The notes under the pieces were generated by a model. It was not told the DNA's origin. It saw nothing but the letters and a program-made list of their open reading frames with translations, and made no database searches. DNA of 64,000 nt from Balanoglossus misakiensis. Taxonomy: Eukaryota > Hemichordata. The DNA lies in the NCBI GenBank assembly GCA_040954595.2, contig CM082597.2, positions 9,362,001 to 9,426,000 on the forward strand. Direction: 5' to 3'. Each line of letters opens with the position of its first letter. Positions within the stretch are counted from its first letter, which is position 1. A program made the position numbers and the translations under genes. Below, piece after piece: positions 35,522-47,636 of the stretch.

Positions 35522-38500
35522 ATAAGCACGCTCCTGAAGTCATTTACTGTCCCAATACGACCCGTATAATTAGTCCTAATAGCTTGACAACAGGAGTATG
35601 GCAGGAACCTATATTTACAGATGATATCGCCATTGCCAATGTGACACAAACTTATACAATGGGTAAGTTTCCTATAAAACATCATTTCTGAATATAGATA
35701 ATATATAACATTCACACTTTATTAATGACGTTTTTTTATCGGGGTGGGGGGTTGATCTAAACAGAAAAAAAAGTGTTGAAACCAACAAGCTGAGACAACT
35801 TTCCTAAGATTATGGTCAGTATAAGGCATACTGGTACAGTTTATTCTTGTGGCCGTAACTTGTAGATACTATCATATATGGCTAGCACTTCCTATGTACT
35901 ACAGATGAGCTTGCTTCCAAGTATTAAAGCCTCAATTGCTGCCACTATTACCATATTTTAGAGGAATTTTCCTCGATCCCAGGGCAGTACAATGAAGGCA
36001 AATAAGAAAGCATTTGTGTTAGCACGTAACTGTTTATTGGAAACAAAAGATTTGACAAAATGTTGAGCAAGTAAAGTACAAATATTCTCGACTACTACTG
36101 GGGATTTTAATACCCATACCACAATAGTTGTGTTCTCTTACATGGGCAGTTGAATAAACGTGTGCGGCACCATACCTGTTCATGTTTACATGTACAGTCG
36201 CACTCAGAAGTTGTGTCTGTGTATACCCACCAGTTAGGTCACTTAAATGGACCATTGTAAGTTTGAAAGTAAAATCATGAAAACATTCAAGAAACAGAAG
36301 CTATTTTGGCTTTAGCACCCATGCCTGTAATGATGTGCATAATTTTGTTCTTACAGGTGACACCTTTTCCTGGGGAACCTACCAGATCAGCTATGTTGCT
36401 TTAGATACAGCTGGCAACAATGCACAGTGCAACTTTTTACTCTATGTACTGCGTGAGTGAATTTTTTATCATTCATATACAAACTTTACAAATTCATTAA
36501 TATCTGGACTGATTGTCATCCCTGCCCCATGATATGTCTTGTCACATACTGTAAAACGGGACATTTTCGTGACAGGAAAAATTTTGCAGTATCAAAAGAG
36601 GCAACTGTTACACGAGAATTAATTTTCCGCATTCTAGTATTTCACTAACTGCTCTGGTATCTCCGAAAAACATTTTATGCGACTTTATTTTCTTCTTTTT
36701 TATTTTGCTCTCCCGAAGTTCGTGAAAATTTGCCGTTTTACAGTAATATGATTGCATCATTATCACCACTTTTTTCCCTATGTAACTATCAAAAATTATA
36801 ACAACATCATTCAGAACATAAAAGGACACTCAAACCCGTCTGTCTAATCGGGAAACCTCTCTTCAACCAACAGCTTTTCCAGTCCCTTTTACATAGAAAC
36901 ATGTTAATGTGTTGGTGTTCTGTTTAAAAGATTTGACTGTGTAATAAATAGGGGTGTCACACATACACCATTAAGACAGTTCTGAAGCATCTCAGAATTG
37001 ATACTGTCTTAAAAAACATGTGTGGACGGTGTAAGTGGTCCTGAAACGTCTCAGATTTGAGAAGGCTCTGCCAGCCAGACCTGATCTGGTGTAAGGATTA
37101 ACACCTCTCTGCAACCCATTGTCTATGGGGCCGAGCCTCAGCGCCCATACATAAACTTTGTGTGTGTGGACACAACATGACTCAAAGGATTAATGCTCTG
37201 TGGTTAGCACTGGCAAATAGTGTCTCAATTTTGTCCCTGTCTGAACCTGGTAAAAGAGGCATTGTGGCCTAGTGGCTAGGGTTGTGGGTTCGTTACCTAG
37301 ACCTGGACATTTGGGTAGTATTTGCCTGTTGGATGATATATGAGACACAGACATTTGGGTAGTATTTGCCTGTTGGATGATAGATGAAATAAAATTAAAT
37401 ATATATATATAGACAAATAAACTGTGTTCTCCTTTCTTTTACAGCATTTGATTGTGAAAAGCCAGCACCACCAGTTAAAGGTAGTTCCATCTGTAATGAG
37501 TTTGAGTCGGGTGTGTTCTGTCAGGTGGATTGTTTACCAGGATACAAGTTTGCAAGCCTGCCAGCACCTTACTATCTCTGCCATAGTGAAGGATCTTTTA
37601 ATCCTGAGAATCCAGACGAGGAATTCACCTTCCCTGGATGTTCTGGTGAGAAAAAAATGATTTGATATCAGTAAAGAAATTCATTAGATTGCACATGTGC
37701 ACATTCAGAAAAATTCTCCTAAGAGAGAGAATTGTGAGAGGGTGGATTCCGACGCTGAGACAATTTGCTTTTTAGTTATAAATGAAAAGAGAAATATGAG
37801 TGATCCAAATGCTTGCATTACAGTATGTCAAGGTTGTGTATACAGGTAGATAAATTTTTAGAATCATATCTGCTTGCCCCAATATAAAGCTCCAGTACAT
37901 TTGAGCTATTTTCTAAATATTTTGTTCTGGGTAAGCAGCTGTAACTTTCCTGATTGGCTAAGCGGTTTTGCAGTCTAAGTCAATACATCATTCGCTAGAT
38001 TGAAAATTGCATCTTTAACAAAATTTGTTTGTATTGTTCTACTGCAGCTCCTGGGAAGACTCAACGTGGAGTGAATTGTGGCGTGTCATACAATTCCCAG
38101 GCGGGTACATGTAACAATGGTGTCATCCAGCAATTGAGGATCAGTTTTATGAACACTATTAACTATCTGAATGATTTGTTTGGTATTTGTGGCGGTGAAT
38201 GCAACTTTGATGACCTTGAAATAACCTGCGGCGCCTCAAACCGAAGAAAGAGACAGGCTGATACTCAGCTTGTGGTTCAGTTCAGTTTCCAAACCGATGC
38301 GTGAGTAGTAATTGTTATTTTTCGAGTATTTTATTCCCCTTCTGTTCTATTGAAATGACTTTGGTGACATGTCTAGGGTACTGATCCCAGGCTGTGTGAG
38401 GACCAGCTCTGTATTCCCTATACAGCTGGTGTTTGCATTATTGCAAAATATTCCATTCATGCAAGTGAAAACAAATTTGTGTCACTCAAACATTTTCACA

Positions 38501-41500
38501 GTTTTTGTCTACCCCATTATTTCTGCCCACCTTCCTTATGTTTTGGCATCCTGTATTCTAGAGATTCATGCATTCAAAATATACTGTAAAACATGTTATT
38601 TTCGTGAGCAGTAAATTCTCGCAAAACACGCGCTAGTCAAAAAAACGTGAAAATATAAAGTCGTGCAAAATGTTTTCTGAGATAACAATGCAGTTAGTGA
38701 AATACGAGAACTCAAAAATTAATCCTCATCTAACAGTTGCCTCTTTTGATATCGCGAAAATTTCCTGTCGTGAAAACAACCCAGTTTACAGTACACACTT
38801 CTGGTTGGTATTGTATTGTGGCATATGTAAGTATTTTCTGTCTGTTGTTTTATCCATTAGCTCTGCTGATGCTGCAGCTGTAGTTATTGAAGATGCAGTC
38901 AAGAATGGTCCTTTTGATACAGCTGAATATTCGGTCGACGCTGAGACATTACAAGTTGAAAAGTACAATATTCTGTTCCAATGGTAGTGTTCTTGTTGGA
39001 GAAGAATGTGGTGAGTGCCTATACTCCTCAGTTGTTATGTACTTTAACCCTTTCACTCCCAGTTTCCTCTATAGAGGTCAAACCTTACCATAGAAAACAA
39101 TTGGTTTGGACTGAACCATGGTGGTGAAAGGATTAAAACTGTGTCCAAAATTAATATTATAAAAAGGTGTAGATGTTTAATGTTTATATCGCCTGATATG
39201 ACCTGTTAGGTGGGCCGTATTGCTGCGAGTGTGGTTGTGAGTCACACTACAAATCAAAGACAAGTGTGAGTGGTAAATACAACCCAACCAAGAGGTGATA
39301 TAAGGAAATAATTGATTTGATATGCTCATACCAAGGATTTTACAAGAAATAGAAAATTAAAGGGACAAAGTCTCTCTCTCGCTGCCCCTTTTCCATTTAT
39401 TATGTTTGATACAAGACACTGTTTATGTTATTCTACATGTGGATATATAATGAATCAATGTTCGACCACACACAATTTCCATCCCACTTGTAGACACAAG
39501 AGTGAAAAACTGGCCAAAATGAATAATTCGGATGCTGTGTGTTACAATTGTAGTTGTGTTTTAATCCATTAATGCATAACGATCAGTACATGAATAATGT
39601 ATACATCTGCCTTCAACATTTTGTATTTCCACAGTATTGTGTCCTGAAGGGTCGTTCCATGACACTGAGCTGAGTTAGTGCCATCCTTGTGCAATTGGAT
39701 ATTATCAACCTCTTGAAGGACAAACAGCATGCAATGCCTGTCCAAATAATGGAGTCACCAGGGGAAAGAGATCATTATCCATCTTGCAGTGTTTTGGTAT
39801 GTATAACAGAAGGCAATATCTCCTCCTTATCCACAGCCATAGCCTAGTATCTAGCCGTATTTTGTCCGCTTTCCTTCCAAAACTAACGTCTAGCCTCACT
39901 CATGCCACTGGCCCGATAAAACCCCATACCCCTTGCCGGGAATTGTGACGTATATATCAAATTATTGTGGTGTGATCCAATATGGAAAGAATGACAATTG
40001 GAATGTTCATCTTTTTGGTTGAAAAAATAATTTTTCAACAATGATGTCTATTGCAGAGAGGTGCGATATTGGTCACTACTTTGACAACGGGACTTCTCAG
40101 TGCCAAAGCTGCCCCATTGGATTCTGGCAATCAGAAGAAGGAAAGTTTGTGTGTAATACTTGCCCAAAGGAAATGCTTACATTAGTTGAAGGAGCTACTG
40201 ATGAGTCACAATGTCAGGTTAGGTACTTGTGTTATTTGCTATTCTTGACTATCAATCACATGATCTGGCCATGTGACGTACCAATGGCGTTATCATTTCA
40301 AAGTGACAGGCAAGCAATATTTCGACATCCAGTAAACGTTTTTCCGAGTAGGTTTTTACTTTAGAACCGCCAGACACGTAACATGTTTAACAGTTTAACA
40401 AATTCACGTGAGTGAAAAGCAGATTATTGTGAATATCAAAAAATTAATCTTCTCAATTACAGAGGTATGTAAATCAGTGGGAGTCCAACTTAGTGTCAAT
40501 GGGTCTTGTGAGTCGTGTCCCATGGGAACCTATCGATCAAATGCTGAACTTCAGCCATCTTGTATGCCGTGCCCGTTTGGCTTCACCACAAGAACTGTCG
40601 GTTCAACCTCAAGTGAAGATTGTAATGTTCGTAAGTATTATGTATACAACTTTTCATATTGTATCTCAACTGTACTGAACTGAAGGTTGTATGTGCCTCA
40701 GTTGTTCAGAATAATGATAGTCCTCCAATTTTATTCTATGCTCTTTTTCCATTCCATCAACAGCTTACTGCAATGTTGGTTGGTACTTGAATCAGGACTC
40801 CTATAGATGTGAGAAATGCCCTGTTGGAACATATAACTTTGAATTCAACCAGGATGCTTGTCAACCATGCCCAACTGGCTACACTACAGGCAGAGAGGGT
40901 GCCCTATATGAAACAGAATGTGTTGGTAGGAATCATTTTTCATAATCATAGAACTGATAACATGCATGGAGTGCTTGTGGAGATCAACCTTAACTGTTCA
41001 ATCTGACACAAACACTTCATTATAAGAAATTTTCTTCTTTATTTAGAGTATCATTTGGGCCGTCCCAAGCAGAAAGGGGTCTTATGGGAGCGCGCGTCGT
41101 TTCGAATAAACTGCATGTGGATACAATGTATCAATATTTACTGCACTGCACTGGGGTCACTGATATTTCAATTATGTGACCTCTACAAAAAGAACATTTT
41201 TTTCTGTATTTATATGATATTCTCTGCAAATTTCTATTATCATTTGAATAGCATTTTTTTCGATTTCTGGATTGTTTATCGTGGTTTTTTTCCGGTTTTC
41301 TAAAATACCGTTTTGACGGTGGTTCCCGCCACTATGCGACACGTGATCAACTCGCGCCAAATAGTAAACAGCACGTACGTTCGTCTGAATCTAATAATTA
41401 TGTCTTTTGCGGTCGAAGTACCCGTTGATATCGATCCTGAAATACGATTTCTGCTTGAAGAACATCAAAATAACATCGTAGAAACCTTCAGCCCACCGGG

Positions 41501-44500
41501 ATCTCGCTCCAACTCTCAGAATTTTGACGAGCATATCGTTGCATCAACCAACACCGCCGAGGTGCACGACGATTCCGGTGATGATGATGGTGATGAACAC
41601 ACAGAAACGCCTGATGTTGCTGCACTAGCTCGTCTATATCCATCATCCGATGAAGTTCCAGATGACCAAGGGCCTAGGGATGATTTGGATAAGGCATTTG
41701 TGCGATCAACAATGCAGGCGGGGTGCGGCTGTACGAATGAGTGCTTCAGTAGTTTAGATGTTGACCGCGTGTGGGAATATCGGATCAACATGGCTGAGTT
41801 CCCCAAAGACCAGTTTGATGTGCTGATATTGTCAAAGTTGGAGCAAAGCGAATATATGGGTGAACCGAAAGGAGGAGGGAAAAGAGAAAGGCAGTCTTTC
41901 CAGTACCGATTTGCTGGTAAAATTGTGTGTGAAAAGGCCTGGCGTTATATTCATATTATGGGTAAGTCATCACTCGTGTGTCTCAGTTTCAGCCAAATTA
42001 GCGTGTATCGTCAGGATTTGCACGAATTTACGGCTCCCGTTTCAAAATGACGACCATCGTTGCATTTTTTTTCATAATACTCTATCGGTATTATGCCCAT
42101 ATAGGCTATGTAATGAGCCAATAAAATTTCGGGCATACGTATATGATCGCTAGAAGTTGTAACCGATATCAACCGTCAGCTGTCATTAGTGTCACAAGGA
42201 GGTCCCACAAATTCAAACAAAAAACAATGACGTCACTGAGCTGCCGTGTCTGTAGTAAATAAGGATACAACCAGACAGAATTTCAAAAATCAAAGTTGAC
42301 CATTTATTCTGCAATTCAACTATATTTTTTTGGTATTTAATAGGATTATTTTCAATTTGACCCTTCTTTTTTGTTTATATATTTATTAGGAAAGAAGAGA
42401 TTTGGTAATTTAAAGGCACATTATAAGTTGCATGGTGTAGTTCCAAGAGATCATGGAATGAAGGGAAAGAGACCAATAAATGCTTTTTCTTTTGAAGTAA
42501 GTAAATGAGTTAGACACGAATGTAATCCTTTTGGAAAAGGTTTTCTTTGATATTGATCTTCTGAATAATTGTAACTGTCGACTTTAAAATATGCCTGTGT
42601 TGTTAACATTAGAATGCTAATTGGTTACTGTTACAATTTAAAGCTCCATGGCATTAGCTGTAACATTTGGCTGTTTCTGTAATTATTTTGTTCTACTTTG
42701 TATCATCTGCAGTTCGCTATTCAAATCTTTGAAGCTCCAAACATGAAATACCCAGTATTTTATCACAACATTGATGCATATGTTACGGTTCAGCAATGTT
42801 ATTGTTGAAAATTGCATTCAAGTCCGCATTAGAATTCATTTGTCACCAATTAGCTGTGGTCATTACACATGTATTGATGGTCTGCACCCAGAATTCTATG
42901 TATATTATCATGCTATAGAGAGTAGACTAGAACATGAATCTGTTTAAGATGAACCAAAGACTTATGAAACAGCTAAAAGTTACAGTTTGTGTCCCTTTAA
43001 GGATCATAAAATAGTGTATGATGGCAGTATTGTGCACATTGACAATATTGCTCACGCCCTGTTCCTGGATGCAAACTAATCCTTTCAACTTACTCTTCCA
43101 GATAGTTCAAGATGTTGTGCAGTTTTTGGTACGCTATGGGGAAGAGTATGGGTTACCTATGCCAGCAGCACCCCGTGGTCGTGATGGGAAGGCCCCTGTT
43201 TACTTACCTTCGAGTGACAGATTTACAGATATCTATGAGAAATATGTCGACGCCTGCAATGACTGTGAGCCGATAAGACAACATGTTGGTGAGACAAGTT
43301 TTCGGAACATTTGGCTGTCATGTGTCCCCCATATACAGAAGATGGAGCCATGTACAGATGTTTGTGTCAAGTGTGAACAATTCCGTAACAATTTGAAGTA
43401 TGCAGTAACTGAGGACGACAAATTGACAAATAGTTTAGCTTTTTCTGAACATATTTTGAAAGCGCAGAATGAAAGGAAATTTTTGAATGACTGTATCAGG
43501 AAAGCACGGGACGAGTTGTGCGATGGGGATTTCAGTTTACCTGTCACTGCATGTTCACAAGATTTACATTCAGTTCATTACACCTTTGACTTTGCTCAAA
43601 GTTTTCTTGTGCCTCACCAGTCTCGTCAGGTCAGTCAGCTTTATTTTTTGAACCCATTGAAAGTCAACTGCTTTGGCATATGTAATGATGGGATTAAATC
43701 ACAAATGAATTATCTTTTTGATGAGTCACAAACTATAGGTATTGATAACAAGAGTTGTCATGGTGCTAACAATGTTGTAAGTATGCTTGATAATTACTTT
43801 GATAATCATGGTTTAGGGGAGAAAACCTGTCACTGCCATGCAGACAATTGTGGTGGTCAGAACAAGAATAAAACTGTTGTTCATTATTTTTGTTACCGCA
43901 CTAGTACAGGATTACATGATGAAATTAATTACCATTTTTTAGAGCCTGGTCACACTAAATGCATATGCGATGCTTGTTTTGGAAAGATTCGTCAATTTTA
44001 TCGTAGGAGTGATGTTGATACTGTGAGCCAGTTAGGTGAACTCGTCAACAAAAGTGCAAAAATCAATAATGCAAAACTGTATATGAGCCGGGGATCTCCT
44101 GTTCCAAATTTTCAGTGGTACCAATGGGACACATTTTTTTCCAAGTATTTGAAACCTCTTAAAGGAATTCGTGGCTACCACCACTTCAGATTTTCCAAGA
44201 ATGATCCTGGGTGTGTTTATGTAAGGAGGGCACCAGCAGACAACGAGGAACGAATTGATCTTGTAAAGCGAGGTGTTTCATGGCCTCCATCTCCTGACAG
44301 TAAGCCAGAATTGTTGCCTGCTGGTGGTATGAGTCTGGCAAGATGGAGGGAGCTGAATAAAACAATAGCCCCATATGTAAGAGAGCCCTACAGACATGAA
44401 TTTTTCCCAGAGCCAGAGGAGTGAATGCCACAGCAAATCCACTAATACAATAAAACTGCAGTAAAAGCTTGTTCTGTCTGGTACACACCATGGACATTAC

Positions 44501-47500
44501 ATTGGGTAAAATTCAAACTACATGTTTCAATTTTCATTAGCATGAGTTACCTAAATATGTGAAATACACTGCTAAAAATTTGATTGTAGATTTGGCCAAT
44601 AACACACTTTACTTCATAGCTTTAAAGACATTCGTTGGCTATGGGGTACTCTTACTTGACAAAGGCACAGTAATGTATTAATACCTCATGTAATCAATCA
44701 ATCATTGTACATTTGTAACTTTCAGATCTTAGTAATGGGACGTCTTTGCTGACACACACCTGTATTACACAAAATTTGCAGAGGGCCTGCCACAGGGGCC
44801 ATTTTTTCTGGTGTAAAATGATGTTTTGAAGTGGCACTATCATTAGTGTCACATTTTATTGTGTACAGATGTAAATAAAATAACTTTTAGAATATGCACG
44901 CTTTGTGTTTGTGAATCCCTGCCACCCCTGTAAAATAATGGAATGACCCAACGTACAGAAAGTATGGTCTTACAGAAATGACATCATCAGTCATTGAATG
45001 AAATACTGACACTTAAATAATTAAACATCACTGAACACCTTTATTTTTACACTGACAAAACAGGATGACCCATTCAGTTTGTACATGAGAGGTCTTGGTT
45101 CTTTATCTTGGGAAGGGGTATTTGTTACTTTTAAAGTGATAAGGTTTCAGTAGGAAGTGGCAAATTTCATAAAAATATACTATCAGATATAGTCATTTAC
45201 AAAAGTGTGTTGTAAGTGATGATTTTCCTTTTGCAACGGTACGCGAATTTGTTTCCCTTGTCAAAATAGGTGTGTACAGACCTTATCTCCCCCCTGAACA
45301 AAATGAAATCACCCACCAGCAAAATATATTGCTTGAGTACACACACGGTGTCGACCACTGGTATAAATAACGGAAATGTTGAAAAGAATTGTGATAAACA
45401 CTTTAAATTGTAATTTATACACATGTAACAACAACTGATCAAAAGAAACAAAAACATGAGAAAAACTGTATCATCAGAGGTCAGAGGTCACATTTTCTAG
45501 AGGGCCAAAATCATAGTTATAGAGTGAATTTTAGAGTGAGGGATGTTTTTCCTGAAAGATGACCACGTGAGCTGTTGAAAAATGAAAAAATCTCAAAATC
45601 GATAATTTTGACCATAAGACCCCTTTCTGCTTGGGACGGCCCAATTTTGATATGTTGTGTGATCCAATATTTTTTATATAATTTAATAATGCTCCTCTTT
45701 TAACACCTTTTCTGAAAATTTCACTGAAATAACAATATTGTACAAATGTTTTCTCAAAATTCTACATGTATGTTATGGAAAGTGATAACCATGCACTGCA
45801 TGTGGGTAGTCATCTACCTTAAAGGTATACAGTCACCTCCAATTTACAAACGCCCATATATGGCTGAAATGGAGTACTAGTATATGAGAGTTCTAAAGAA
45901 CATATGGTGGCGCTCTTTTTCGCATGTGCCACCCACTGAAAATCTGTGATTGGCTAGATCTCCTTTTGCCATGGTAACTATAGCTAATTTTCCATAGGTG
46001 ACCGTATACCTTTAACTGGTGATATGTATGAAGATCCCATAGTTTTATTTGGTGGTCAGTTAAAGACATTGCAAGAATTTTTGTTTTCTAGATGCACATG
46101 AATGTCGTCTTGGTCTGGATGACTGTCACCCAAATGCCACTTGCAGGAATCTTGTACCAGGATATGAATGCACTTGCAAATCTGGTTTCACTGGTGATGG
46201 AATAACTTGTACAGGTATGTAACTATCTACAACTGAAATGTCAACAGAAATATGTACAGCTAAAACGTAGACACTACTGTTGATTTTATGCTATTAAAGG
46301 GACAAAGTATCTCTCTTGCTGCCCTTTTTCCATTAATTATGTTTGATACAAGACACTGTTTATGTTATTCACCCGGTACATGTGGATATATAGTGAATCA
46401 ACGTTCGACAGCACACAACTTACATTCTGTTTGTAAGAAATGAATCTACAAGTGGGTTTAGTTCTTGTCTAATACAAATGGTTCGTCAGGTAGAAAAATG
46501 TGATGTGATTTTATTCTTGTGTCTAGACAAATGTGAAGGGTTCTGCTCAAACAATGCTGTTTGCATCAAGGACAGTGATGGCAATCCTGTTTGTGAATGT
46601 ACTGATGAATATCAAGGTGAAACTTGCCGCCAGAGAATACCAATGCAAGTTAAAGGTGTGTATACATTTCTTTGTCTTTTAATAACTCAAGATTAAAAAA
46701 CAATATTCACTAAAGTTTACACATTTGTTTGATCTACATGATTACAGTATACGTTGTCTTGAAAATATTTGTGAAAATGGTGAAACTGCAACACCTGCAG
46801 TATAACTAGATTTTTGGTCAACTAACCATTTTACAATAGTTAAGCATCATAATGAATGGTTTTCTTGCTTTTATCATAGCATATCGCCCCCGTGACAAAT
46901 AGAAATATTTAAACTCTTACAGATTCCTCCGTTGACACAGCTGTCATCATTGGTGGTGTTGCGGGAGGTTTAGCGGCTGTGTTAGTGCTTGGTGTAATAA
47001 TGTTACTCATGTACCAGCGGTAAGTTATTTAGTACTACCAGAGTAGAATCGAGACAGCTGTAGAAATGTTGCCCATCAGAAAACTGGGAATTTACCTGTA
47101 TCTTTCCATACATGCATGAGGCAACGTGAAAAATAATCTCATCTGTATCGTGGAAGCAAATTTATTCAAAGAGTTCATGCATAGACCTATTCGCGTATAG
47201 GGTAACTGCAGTGCATCATGGTATAATTTGCGTTCAACATGCATGGCGGCTAACAAGGCAAAGTCACGCGACCAGACCGCAAAGTGTCCAACAACCACCT
47301 GCGTTATTCTACAGTAGTAACCACATCACAACAAATCCCACATTGATGATGTTCAACTATTTGACATTCAGGTGTGCTCTTGGAGGAAAGAAACATCCGG
47401 GCTGGGAAGAACAAGAGGCAACTATGGATATCCATTGGTTTGATGATACAGATGATGTTGATAGCAAGGCAGGGGAAAGTGTGGAAGATGAGGAAGCCTT

Positions 47501-47636
47501 TAGAGAAATCTATCACTACAATCCCATGTATAATGGCGACAGTGGTAGTGCCAGTGGAAGTGAGGAATGGAGACCAAGGCCTCTTAAGAGTAGAAATGAA
47601 CTATTTCATGAGAGTCACGGAGACAGATACTTCTAA
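35522..47636 (+). CDS. Type I membrane receptor-like protein: HYR, sushi, GCC2/GCC3 modules, EGFs, TM
   Basis: Exons: 35522-35662, 36357-36452 (together one HYR domain, ending DTAGNNAQCNFLLYVL), 37445-37645 (sushi/CCP), 38048-38300, 38861-39010, 39635-39796, 40057-40217, 40465-40630, 40764-40925 (four GCC2/GCC3-type modules with C-x2-C-P-x-G motifs), 46092-46214 and 46527-46655 (EGF), 46923-47019 (transmembrane helix AVIIGGVAGGLAAVLVLGVI), 47372-47636 (acidic ~88-residue cytoplasmic tail ending RYF). Exon 4 ends in a furin-like site, NRRKRQ. Most junctions are phase 1, typical of shuffled extracellular modules. Exon 5 needs a frame change between LQVEKYN and CSNGSVLVGEECG (near 38970). Exon 6 has an in-frame TAG at 39676-39678. 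The 40217/40465 junction is uncertain. So this copy is either damaged or mis-sequenced. The N-terminus is not in the visible exons. Confidence 0.8.
36948..37400 (+). repeat. Dispersed repeat with tRNA-SINE-like head and duplicated tail
   Basis: Sequence at 36948-37255 (CATCTCAGA..., CCCATTGTCTATGGGGCCGA, AACTTTGTGTGTGTGGACAC) recurs inverted at about 55905-56205. After it, 37265-37275 (TGGCCTAGTGG) resembles a Pol III A box and 37287-37297 (GGTTCGTTACC) a B box. A 33-bp segment starting GACATTTGGGTAG is then repeated (37306 and 37348), and an (AT)n tract closes the unit. SINE identity is inferred; the A-B spacing is short. Confidence 0.6.
39357..39495 (+). repeat. Dispersed ~140-bp repeat, copy 1
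   Basis: It begins TTAAAGGGACAAAGTCTCTC and contains GTTTGATACAAGACACTGTT and a GTGGATATATAATGAATCAA-like block. Related copies lie at 46294-46440 (+), 53999-54149 (minus) and, as a fragment, 59239-59275 (minus). No terminal repeats or coding capacity were seen. Confidence 0.8.
41056..41087 (+). repeat. Left terminal inverted repeat of the 4.6-kb DNA transposon
   Basis: 32 bp beginning TGGGCCGTCCCAAGCAGAAA and ending CTTATGG. It matches the right end perfectly in inverted orientation and is preceded by ATT, the presumed 3-bp target duplication. Confidence 0.95.
41334..44424 (+). CDS. Putative transposase (DUF7869-like), three exons, intact
   Basis: Exons 41334-41961, 42390-42496 and 43102-44424 join in frame to 685 residues; an alternative start at 41400 would remove 22 residues. 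Exon 1 has an acidic N-terminus and a Cys cluster (GCGCTNEC). Exon 2 encodes a short basic segment (RFGNLKAHYKLHGVVPRDHG). Exon 3 has CVKCEQFRNN followed by a helical stretch, then three conserved-looking acidic positions: D408 in YTFDFAQ, D493 in HADNCGGQNKN and E526 in FLEPGHTK. These are spaced as in an RNase H-fold DDE/D nuclease. The arrangement resembles the multi-copy DUF7869 proteins of invertebrates; that match is from memory. Assignment as transposase rests on its being the only gene between perfect TIRs. The catalytic residues are inference. Confidence 0.8.
44449..44454 (+). terminator. Poly(A) signal of the transposase gene
   Basis: AATAAA lies 25 nt after the TGA stop of the transposase and inside the TIR-bounded element. 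A second AATAAA lies near 44875. Confidence 0.5.
45612..45643 (-). repeat. Right terminal inverted repeat of the 4.6-kb DNA transposon
   Basis: Exact reverse complement of 41056-41087, ending GGACGGCCCA and followed by ATT. Confidence 0.95.
46294..46440 (+). repeat. Dispersed ~140-bp repeat, copy 2
   Basis: It is closely related to 39357-39495 (TTAAAGGGACAAAGTATCTC, GATACAAGACACTGTTTATG). It lies in the intron between the two EGF exons of the receptor-like gene. Confidence 0.8.

Larger units (their letters stand above)
41056..45643 (+). mobile_element. Complete 4.6-kb DNA transposon with 32-bp TIRs, autonomous candidate
   Basis: Perfect 32-bp terminal inverted repeats (41056-41087 and 45612-45643) are flanked by ATT on both sides (41053-41055, 45644-45646), consistent with a 3-bp target-site duplication. 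The element sits in the intron between the last GCC2/GCC3 exon (ending 40925) and the first EGF exon (46092) of the receptor-like gene, in the same orientation. One three-exon gene (41334-44424) fills most of it, followed by AATAAA at 44449. The remaining 1.2 kb is non-coding. The intact frame and perfect ends suggest recent activity. The superfamily is not recognised from TIR or TSD alone. Confidence 0.93.

Noticed and set aside
12677-35662. Direct splice from the signal exon to the HYR exon
   Set aside because: The donor is phase 0 and the HYR acceptor needs phase 1. Reading across gives an early stop, so I list the signal exon separately.
35494-35691. HYR exon starting at an internal start codon
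   Set aside because: The apparent start lies in the intron's pyrimidine tract. A CAG acceptor at 35519-35521 precedes the domain.
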